NCBI GenBank assembly: GCA_964457925.1
Contig: CAYWGH010000004.1
Span: 186,001-250,000, forward strand
DNA: 64,000 nt
Origin: Coneutiohabitans sp964457925
Lineage (GTDB): Bacteria > Zhuqueibacterota > Zhuqueibacteria > Zhuqueibacterales > Zhuqueibacteraceae
Direction: 5' to 3'
The position numbers were made by a program, and so were the translations under genes. Below, piece by piece: positions 58,045-64,000 of the stretch (the stretch's first letter is position 1; every line of letters starts with the position of its first letter). A model generated the notes under the pieces. It was given only the letters and a program-made list of their open reading frames with translations, did no database searches and was not told the DNA's origin.

Positions 58045-60264
58045 ATGCGATCACGCAAGATACTCTTGGGCATTTTTCTTGTTTGCTTGCCGGCTCTCGC
58101 GCAGGCGCAATTCCCCTGGCCCATCACGCCGTTCAATGATACCCACGTGATCACCGGCACCTTTTGTGAATATCGCGATACCGCGCCTGCGCCGCATTAT
58201 CACAACGGCACGGACATTCCCAAGCCCGATCGTTCGCCGGTTTATCCCTGCGAAGACGGCATCGTGACTTCCTTGGATCCCAACGGCAGCAATGCCTACG
58301 TGCGTGCCGGGCGCTTTGCCTACGTTCACATCGCGCCCAATCCTGCGCTTAGCGTCGGCGATTCCGTATTCCAATCCGAAACTATTTTGGGAACGATTCT
58401 GGATGGACTTGGCCACGTGCATCTTACCGAAGGACAAGTCGGCAACGAAGTGAATGCCTTGCGCAAAGGCACCGGCTTGACGCCCTATGTCGATACCTGG
58501 CCGCCGGTTTTCAATTTCGTCCGGCTTTTTCTCAGCGGCACAAATACCGAGTTCACCGGCGGCAATGTCAGCAGCCGGGTTGATATTGTGGCGCATATTT
58601 CCGAACGCAGCGGCCCGCCCGGCAGCTCGAGTTCGGTGACCAACAATGGCGCGTACAAAGTGGGTTACCGCATTCTCACCGCCGCTCGTGACTCGGTGGT
58701 TTACGAGCCGCCCAACAACGGCGTGCGTTTTCAATTCGATCGCAAACCGTTGAACGACGTGCACCTCACATTTCACCCGTCTTATTCCAGCACCAGCGCA
58801 CACGTCTATTATGTCAGCAATACCGCCAGCAGCCGTTCTTATTGGGATACGGAATTGCTGCCGGACGGCGATTATACCCTGCAAATCTTTGCCGAAGATA
58901 CCTATGGCAATGCCGGCGAGACGTTTATTGCCGTGCGGGTCGCGCGCAAAGATTTGCTGGCGCCGGCGCGGCCGCTGTTATTGTCGATTACAAATGCCGG
59001 GGCGCGCTGGCTGGCAAATACGGAAACGGATTTGCGCGGTTATCGGTTGTATTCTTCAGCAGAAAACGTCAACTCTTGGCAACTGGCGATTGATGAGTCA
59101 GCGCTTCCGCCGGGCGCAACCTCCATCAATCTTGGCGCGCCTGTCAACGACATTTATTTTCGCCTCACGGCCGTTGATACTGTAGCTCCGCCGAACGAGA
59201 GTCCGCATTCAGATGTTTATGGCCTCGCGTCTTCTGCGCGGCTCGAGCGCATTTTGATTGTCGATGGCTTCGATCGTTTCGGCGGCTCCGGCAGTTGGTC
59301 GCAGCCCTGGCACTATTTTGTTTCGCATTACGGCGAGGCCATCGCTTCGAACGGTTTTGCCTTCGAAAGTTGCGCCAATGAGGAAATCCTTTCCGGCGCC
59401 ATTGCGCTACAGGATTATGACGCGGTGTTTTGGTTGCTTGGCGATGAATCCACTGCAGACGAAACGTTCAACATCAGCGAGCAGGCAAAGGTTAAGGTTT
59501 ATTTACAGAATGGCGGCAAGTTGTTTGTTTCCGGTTCGGAAATCGCGTGGGATTTGGATACCGGCGCGCGTGGCTCAGCCGGCGATGAAGCGTTTCTGCA
59601 TGATTATCTCAAAGCCGATTATGTCGCGGACGACGCGAATAACACCTCGTTGAACGGCGAAGCGGGCGGTATTTTTGCCGGATTGAATTTCACTTACGGC
59701 AGTTTGCCTTATACCGAAGATTATCCCGATGCCATCGCGCCTTTTGGCGGCAGCCTAGTTTGCCTGCGCTACGGCAATAATCAAAATGCCGCGGTGCAAT
59801 TCGAAGGCCTGTTTCCTCAGGGGAATCGCGAGGGCAAGCTGGTTTATTTCGGTTTTCCATTTGAAACGATCAGCGGCGCGGGCGTGAGGCAGGAACTGTT
59901 TCGCCGCGTGCTGGAATTCTTTTTCCCCAGCGCGACCGCGGTTGCGAACAGCCCAACTTTGGATCTACCGCGTGAATTCGTTCTCTATCAGAATTATCCC
60001 AATCCCTTCAATCCCGCCACCACGATTCGCTTCGGATTGCCGGCAGCCGCTTCCGTTCGTTTGGAGATTTTTGACATGCTTGGTCGTCGCACGCGCACAT
60101 GGCCGGCACGGGTTTATCAGGCGGGTGTTCACAGCTTGAATTGGGAGGGAAAAAATGACGCAGGCATTACGGTCACCAGCGGCGAATATTTTTTGCGCAT
60201 GCAGGCTGAAGGAGATGGGAAAGAGATGCTCAACAGGGTAATCAAGTTGAATTTTGTGCAATAA
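58045..60264 (+). CDS. M23 peptidase-domain exoprotein with GATase-like domain and T9SS-type tail
   Basis: The 739-residue protein is best started at ATG 58045, where the signal peptide begins (MRSRKILLGIFLVCLPALAQ); ATG 58009 is an alternative. Residues about 25-170 form an M23 (LytM-like) domain. The zinc motif HxxxD is His53-Asp57 ('YHNGTDIPKP') and HxH is His124/His126 ('LGHVHLTEG'), with His94 in 'FAYVHIAPN'. Residues about 190-400 carry Ig/fibronectin-like segments. At about 410-640 is a Rossmann/GATase-like domain ('RILIVDGFDRFGGSGSW', 'YDAVFWLLGDESTAD', 'VKVYLQNGGKLFVSGSEIAW') known from Bacteroidota xanthan-lyase-associated proteins. The end is the sorting tail 'VLYQNYPNPFNPATTIRFG' to RVIKLNF. 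It is a probable secreted cell-wall or glycopeptide hydrolase. Confidence 0.87.
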   Translation: MRSRKILLGIFLVCLPALAQAQFPWPITPFNDTHVITGTFCEYRDTAPAPHYHNGTDIPKPDRSPVYPCEDGIVTSLDPNGSNAYVRAGRFAYVHIAPNPALSVGDSVFQSETILGTILDGLGHVHLTEGQVGNEVNALRKGTGLTPYVDTWPPVFNFVRLFLSGTNTEFTGGNVSSRVDIVAHISERSGPPGSSSSVTNNGAYKVGYRILTAARDSVVYEPPNNGVRFQFDRKPLNDVHLTFHPSYSSTSAHVYYVSNTASSRSYWDTELLPDGDYTLQIFAEDTYGNAGETFIAVRVARKDLLAPARPLLLSITNAGARWLANTETDLRGYRLYSSAENVNSWQLAIDESALPPGATSINLGAPVNDIYFRLTAVDTVAPPNESPHSDVYGLASSARLERILIVDGFDRFGGSGSWSQPWHYFVSHYGEAIASNGFAFESCANEEILSGAIALQDYDAVFWLLGDESTADETFNISEQAKVKVYLQNGGKLFVSGSEIAWDLDTGARGSAGDEAFLHDYLKADYVADDANNTSLNGEAGGIFAGLNFTYGSLPYTEDYPDAIAPFGGSLVCLRYGNNQNAAVQFEGLFPQGNREGKLVYFGFPFETISGAGVRQELFRRVLEFFFPSATAVANSPTLDLPREFVLYQNYPNPFNPATTIRFGLPAAASVRLEIFDMLGRRTRTWPARVYQAGVHSLNWEGKNDAGITVTSGEYFLRMQAEGDGKEMLNRVIKLNFVQ

Positions 60265-60347
60265 TTTTGGGGGAGGAAAGTTCAATATTGCTATTGAAGC
60301 GCCGCTGCTTTAAATTGATCGCGAATTATTGATTGAGGTGAGAATAT

Positions 60348-60752
60348 ATGACATCATCCCATGCCAACACCGCCGCCACCGATATGGAGACAAAATCTTC
60401 CCGCATCGAAGAGCCCGTCATTGCAATAAAACCTCAATATCATGACTTGCTACGAGATTTTGGCAATCCCGTCGAACTGGCGAATTATGCCATCGAGTCT
60501 TATCTTGTCACCAAAATTTTAAAATACATTGAGGAGTGCAAGGCTGAAATCAAAAAGTATGAGGCTCAATATGGTTGCTCATATCAGGAATTCCATGACA
60601 AAATCACGAGCCGAAACGGCAACGAGCCGGTTTTTATGCTGGAATTGGAAAAGGAAAATCCCACCTACGAGGATGACTTCATGACATGGGGCGCCTTCCA
60701 TCGCGAGCTGGAAAAGTGGAACAAAGAGATGAAAAAAATCTTGGTCAGTTGA
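60348..60752 (+). CDS. Putative antitoxin partner of the TumE-like toxin
   Basis: The 134-residue acidic protein lies directly upstream of the TumE-like gene and overlaps its start by 3 bp, the usual coupling of a toxin-antitoxin pair. After a disordered N-terminus it is mostly helical, with 'YLVTKILKYIEECKAEIKKY' and 'GCSYQEFHDKITSRNG' and an acidic Trp-rich end ('TYEDDFMTWGAFHRELEKWN'). From memory this helical pattern is seen in partners of DUF6516/TumE toxins. I cannot see a DNA-binding domain. A GAGGTGAG site precedes ATG 60348. Its base composition is AT-richer than its neighbours. Confidence 0.6.
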   Translation: MTSSHANTAATDMETKSSRIEEPVIAIKPQYHDLLRDFGNPVELANYAIESYLVTKILKYIEECKAEIKKYEAQYGCSYQEFHDKITSRNGNEPVFMLELEKENPTYEDDFMTWGAFHRELEKWNKEMKKILVS

Positions 60753-61148
60753 TTGATCTGCTCGAAAGCGCGTTTAGCGATGTCCGCATTATTCAACAAA
60801 GAGCCACAGAAGCGTTGTCTCTACTGCGGGCGGAATGCCGCTATCGAGACTTTCGCGTCAAAATCACAGAGATTATTGATAATCACGGGCGTAACTATAG
60901 CTTCTATTTGCTGCAGGGCGATAATGTTATCGTAGGCTTCGACAATTCTGAAGATAGACGCGCACAAATCCTAAAATATGGCAAGCGGGGCTGGAAGAAA
61001 CATTTCAGTGAACGTGTCCCGCACCAGCATACGTTCGGCAGGCAGCAGATACGGCTTACGGAGGAGATGGGCCATAGCCGATTTTATACTATGGTTGAAA
61101 GACAAGCTGGATACTTACCTCGCCGGCTTTCCTGCCGCGCTGATTTAG
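60749..61148 (+). pseudogene. TumE-like (DUF6516) toxin, frameshifted near its 3' end
   Basis: The gene would start at TTG 60749, which overlaps the antitoxin stop (TGA 60750-60752), giving a protein of about 132 residues. 'LIDLLESAFSDVRIIQ', 'FRVKITEIIDNHGRNYSFYL', 'VIVGFDNSEDRRAQ' and 'VPHQHTFGRQQIRLTEEM' match the TumE pattern (a beta core, then D-N and H-x-H signatures). After TEEM the frame runs on antisense through rpe for over 200 codons, with no family character. Removing one G from GGG (61069-61071) restores 'EEMAIADFILWLKDKLDTYL' and a natural stop at 61146-61148. So the gene carries a +1 frameshift, or an assembly error, 25 codons before its end. The catalytic core precedes the lesion, so a product with a foreign tail may still be made. 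Confidence 0.6.
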
Positions 61149-61237
61149 TCAACGGCGTTGTTCTAGCAACATGGCGATCTGCCACCAATCTCCCCAATCC
61201 CGCGATTGCTGCAAAAATCCATCTTCACATCCCTCAC

Positions 61238-61918
61238 CTACACCTCCACCAATGTCGCATTCCAGGCGGCCTCTTTCAATTCCGCACAAGCGGCAGCAAT
61301 GTCTTTTGCGCCGAAGATCGAGGTGCCGGCCACAAGCACGTCGGCGCCAGCTTTCACCACTGCAGGCGTGGTTTGCAGATCAATGCCGCCGTCAACTTCC
61401 AGAAAGATGGCGCGCCGGCTGGCATGAATCATCTGACGCGCGTGTTGGATTTTCGGCAGGGTGTTGGTGATGAAGGTTTGTCCGCCAAAACCGGGATTGA
61501 CAGTCATAAGCAGCAACAAATCGATATCGTTCAGAATTTCTTCGATGGCGGCGAGAGAAGTGGCGGGATTCAACGCAACGCCGGCAGCCGCACCGGTTTC
61601 ATGAATTTGAGCTACCACGCGATGCAGATGACGGCAAGCTTCGAGGTGCACGGTGATGCGATCTGCGCCGGCCGCGCGAAACGCTGAAATATAATGTTCC
61701 GGCTGTTCGATCATGAGATGAACATCCAACGGCAGCTCGGTGCAGCGCCGCGCCGCAGCAACCACCAGCGGACCAAAGCTGATGTTGGGCACGAAATGGC
61801 CATCCATCACATCGCAATGAATCCAATCGGCGCCCGCATTTTCCACCAAACGAATCTGTTCGTGAAGCTGCGTGAAATCAGCGGAAAGAATCGAAGGCGC
61901 GAGATGGATGGTGTTCAT
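61238..61918 (-). CDS. rpe: Ribulose-phosphate 3-epimerase
   Basis: Rpe interconverts ribulose 5-phosphate and xylulose 5-phosphate in the pentose phosphate pathway. The 226-residue TIM barrel is typical: 'HLAPSILSADFTQLHEQIR', 'WIHCDVMDGHFVPNISFGP' with the metal-binding His and Asp, 'LPLDVHLMIEQPEHYI', 'LLMTVNPGFGGQTFI' and the phosphate loop 'VDGGIDLQT', 'LVAGTSIFG'. The start is one of two adjacent ATGs (61918 or 61921). It follows the PASTA gene by 73 bp on the same strand; rsmB, PASTA and rpe often cluster near the start of the dcw/translation-linked regions in bacteria. Its 3' end faces the toxin gene. Confidence 0.95.
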   Translation of the reverse strand: MNTIHLAPSILSADFTQLHEQIRLVENAGADWIHCDVMDGHFVPNISFGPLVVAAARRCTELPLDVHLMIEQPEHYISAFRAAGADRITVHLEACRHLHRVVAQIHETGAAAGVALNPATSLAAIEEILNDIDLLLLMTVNPGFGGQTFITNTLPKIQHARQMIHASRRAIFLEVDGGIDLQTTPAVVKAGADVLVAGTSIFGAKDIAAACAELKEAAWNATLVEV

Positions 61919-61991
61919 CATAATTGACAAAATTAGTTGAATACAAACGCAAACGGTATTTCTCGAACGACGCCAGCAATCGCGCTTTGCG

Positions 61992-62795
61992 TCATTCATT
62001 CCTTCCCGGCAGCGTACTGATTTCCAAATCGATCGTCGCGCCCTTGATGACATTCGTGTTCGACGGCAGGGATTGCCGGATCACGGTTTCGGGCAGTAAA
62101 TCCGGCACAATGGTGTAAGTCAGTTGGCCGATGCGCAAACCGGCTTGCTTGATTTTAAGCAGCGCGTCAGTCAGCGTCCGGCCTTCGAGTTCCGGCACGA
62201 CGAACACCTCCGGTTCAGCGCCGACGCTCAACGTGATATTCACTTTGGTGTTCAAAGCAACTTCGGCGCGCGGCGGCACAGATTGCCAACTGACAGCGCC
62301 TTCCGGATGAATATTGGAGTAATCATATCCCACCGCGCCCAACACCAAGCGCGCCTGATTCAACAACAATTCCGCCTCACGCTGCGAGCGGCCGATCAAA
62401 TCCGGCACTTGAATGCGCTTCTCTCCGCGGCTGGTTACCACATGCACGCGGCGGCCATATTTGACTTTGGCAAACGGCGCCGGACTTTGTTCCAGCACGA
62501 TGCCGAAGGGGAACTCGTCGCTGAAACGTTCTTCTTCCTTGACGATGGCAAAGCCGGCATTTTCGAGCGCGCTTTTGGCGTCTTCATAGCGCATCTTGGT
62601 GATGTCGGGAATCTCGACTTCCTGCCCGTGGCGCGTGTAAAGCGGCATGAAAATCCAATCCATTGCCAATCCCAAGGCCAGAAGAACGGCGATCACGCTG
62701 CCGAGCAAGCGCAGAAATCTGTTGTTCATGACGCCAATCAGAAAGCGCCGCCAAGCACTCAGAGAGGAACTGCTGGAAAATTGCTGATTTGCCAT
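61992..62795 (-). CDS. PASTA-domain membrane protein
   Basis: The 267-residue protein has a short cytoplasmic N-terminus, one membrane helix (LRLLGSVIAVLLALGLAMDW) and three extracytoplasmic PASTA repeats. These open with 'VEIPDITKMRYEDAKSALEN', 'IQVPDLIGRSQREAELLL' and 'VFVVPELEGRTLTDALLKI', each followed by the Q(S/x)P turn ('LEQSPAPFAKV', 'QSVPPRAEVALNTKV', 'RQSLPSNTNVI'). PASTA repeats bind muropeptides or the peptidoglycan stem. There is no kinase domain, unlike PknB. In related genomes such short PASTA proteins sit between rsmB and rpe, exactly as here: it starts 4 bp after the rsmB stop. Confidence 0.9.
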   Translation of the reverse strand: MANQQFSSSSSLSAWRRFLIGVMNNRFLRLLGSVIAVLLALGLAMDWIFMPLYTRHGQEVEIPDITKMRYEDAKSALENAGFAIVKEEERFSDEFPFGIVLEQSPAPFAKVKYGRRVHVVTSRGEKRIQVPDLIGRSQREAELLLNQARLVLGAVGYDYSNIHPEGAVSWQSVPPRAEVALNTKVNITLSVGAEPEVFVVPELEGRTLTDALLKIKQAGLRIGQLTYTIVPDLLPETVIRQSLPSNTNVIKGATIDLEISTLPGRNE

Positions 62796-62799
62796 TCTG

Positions 62800-64000
62800 C
62801 TAACTCAATTTCTTCAAATGTGCCGCAAAGCTGCCATCGACGCCGTGACGATGAGGCATTGTCCGCACAAAGCCGGTAGCGTCGCAAAAGCGAGCGGGGA
62901 TGAATTGTTGTGCTGATTGTAGAATAAAATCGGGGTGTTGCTCGCAAAACCAGGTGACCACGCCTTCATTCTCTGCCGGTTCCGTCGTGCATGTGCTGTA
63001 AATTAGACGTCCGCCAGGCTTGAGCAGGGTTGCCGCATTTTGCAAGATTTCTTTTTGCAGCGCCACCAGTTGGGGAATATCCTCCGGCCGGCGACGCCAG
63101 CGCAAATCACTGCGCTTGCCGAGCACGCCCAGCCCGGAACACGGCGCATCAACCAGTACAAGATCAGCCGCCGGGCCGCTGAACGTGCGCGCGTCCGCGG
63201 CGACCAACTCAATCTCGCAATGCAAGCGTTGCGCCGCCTCTTGCACAAGGCGCAAACGTTTGGGGCTTTGATCAATTGCAATGATTCTGGCGTTTGGTGC
63301 AAGCTCCACGAGATGCAACGCCTTGCCGCCCGGCGCGGCGCACAAATCAATGATCGTTTCTCCCGGCGCGGGCGCAGCTAGATGCGCCACCAAGCCGGCG
63401 CTGGCATCTTGCATCGTGAAAGCGCCGGCCTTGAATGATTCCAGCGCTGCGATATGATGCTGCGACGGCACATGATAAAAATTCGGTAACCCGTCAATCG
63501 CTCGCGCTTGCACGTTGGCAGCGGCTAATTCCGCCAGCACGTTTTCACGATGAAGCTCCGGCCGCACGAGTCGAATCGCCAACTCTGGAATTTGATTGAA
63601 TGCTTCTGCCAGTGCCAGCATCTCGGCGCCGCCATAGAGTTCATGCCAGCGCCGCAGCAGCCATTCGGGATAACTCAGCGCTTGCGCCAGCCGCTGAAAA
63701 TCATCTGCCGCAAGCAAGCTTTCGGGTGTGGGCCAATGATACGGCTCACGCAACGCGCTGCGCAACACCGCGTTACAAAGTCGCGCCAAACCCTCGCCAA
63801 ACTGGGCGCGCGCCAGGCTGACCGCTTCATTGACCACGGCGTAAGATGGAACACGGTCGAGATAACGAAGTTGAAACAAGGCGCAGCGCAAAATATTTTT
63901 GAGCAGCGGCCGCGCCCCGGAAAAATTCTTCTGAAAATGCCGCGACAATTCCGCATCAAGACGGTTGCGCCGGCGCGTCACGCCATTGGCAATTGCAGTA
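62800..64000 (-). CDS. rsmB: 16S rRNA (cytosine-C5) methyltransferase, RsmB-like, 5' end outside window
   Basis: The gene is open to the right edge: the reading frame continues upstream of 63981 as TAIANGV with no start required there, so only about 400 C-terminal residues are seen. The N-terminal NusB-like part is partly present ('RYLDRVPSYAVVNEAVSLAR'). Then the methyltransferase has the SAM motif 'IIDLCAAPGGKALHLVELAP', 'VDAPCSGLGVLGKRSDLRW' and 'LIYSTCTTEPAENEGVV'. The two cysteines (APCSG and STCT) are the catalytic pair of the RsmB/NOL1 family that makes m5C967. The C-terminal 'TMPHRHGVDGSFAAHLKK' fits. Its stop lies 4 bp before the PASTA gene start. Confidence 0.93.
   Translation of the reverse strand, partial: TAIANGVTRRRNRLDAELSRHFQKNFSGARPLLKNILRCALFQLRYLDRVPSYAVVNEAVSLARAQFGEGLARLCNAVLRSALREPYHWPTPESLLAADDFQRLAQALSYPEWLLRRWHELYGGAEMLALAEAFNQIPELAIRLVRPELHRENVLAELAAANVQARAIDGLPNFYHVPSQHHIAALESFKAGAFTMQDASAGLVAHLAAPAPGETIIDLCAAPGGKALHLVELAPNARIIAIDQSPKRLRLVQEAAQRLHCEIELVAADARTFSGPAADLVLVDAPCSGLGVLGKRSDLRWRRRPEDIPQLVALQKEILQNAATLLKPGGRLIYSTCTTEPAENEGVVTWFCEQHPDFILQSAQQFIPARFCDATGFVRTMPHRHGVDGSFAAHLKKLS

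Noticed and set aside
61149..61687. Continuation of the toxin frame antisense through rpe
   Set aside because: The similarity to TumE stops before 61075, and the rest is the complement of rpe; a one-base frameshift explains it better.

Overview
The window looks like a chromosome segment from a member of the FCB superphylum (Bacteroidota, Ignavibacteria, Calditrichota, candidate division KSB1). I lean towards a KSB1- or Calditrichota-like lineage; this is inference from gene content, as no rRNA gene is present. The main evidence is five exoproteins ending in a type IX secretion (T9SS)-like sorting domain with the 'NYPNPFNP' signature, a PorV/PorQ-family outer-membrane protein, a giant one-component propeller/histidine kinase/AraC regulator, and a DUF3810 gene. 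GC is moderate (low-to-mid fifties by eye), with several AT-richer islands. I recognised no rRNA, tRNA, CRISPR array or insertion sequence.

Layout. 1-1285: the 5' end of a COG2403-type GTPase/cyclic-2,3-diphosphoglycerate synthetase-like gene, and a Uma2 gene. 1303-11708: a minus-strand envelope cluster with two DUF5683-like membrane proteins, a 1018-residue protein fusing a HEYTH metallopeptidase, a TolB-like propeller and an Omp85-like barrel, an M6-like exoprotein that has lost its zinc motif, a lipoprotein broken by an in-frame TGA, and the PorV-like protein. 12279-14707: gcvH and accB-accC. 14961-20629: the hybrid regulator and a BNR-type exoprotein. 20884-22170: a decayed MFS transporter and a solitary class I amidotransferase. 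22770-30555: an FAD/Fe-S oxidoreductase, an AT-rich coiled-coil protein, a GHL-type glycosidase-like protein, a stand-alone subtilase prodomain followed by a subtilase, and an alpha/beta hydrolase. 30616-35354: a heterodimeric ABC exporter and DUF3810. 35552-39194: an M28 peptidase, an unknown gene and a DusB-type enzyme. 39641-43121: a ruined MntA-like gene and a three-gene glycan-modifying operon. 43268-49924: two paralogous T9SS exoproteins. 51019-60264: uvrA, a PfkB kinase, a GARS-like ATP-grasp enzyme, a propeller protein and an M23/T9SS protein. 60348-64000: a TumE-like toxin-antitoxin pair with a frameshifted toxin, rpe, a PASTA protein and the 3' part of an rsmB-like gene.

How the genes may work together. 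Much of the window serves the cell surface: exoproteins with sorting tails, barrels that may receive or export them, glycan-modifying enzymes, envelope peptidases and an exporter. Housekeeping genes are interspersed singly. The strongest candidate for something undescribed is the 1303-9442 cluster. There a gluzincin and a propeller are fused directly to an Omp85-type barrel (resembling, by inference, type Vd patatin-Omp85 autotransporters), next to two DUF5683-like proteins and a catalytically dead M6 homologue.

Intergenic DNA is rich in palindromic repeats of several families. One similar palindrome lies in frame inside the kinase ATPase domain. Several genes are decayed or near-intact with a single lesion: 9578-10390, 20884-21310, 39641-40005 and 60749-61148. 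Some of these lesions could be assembly errors and should be checked against reads.
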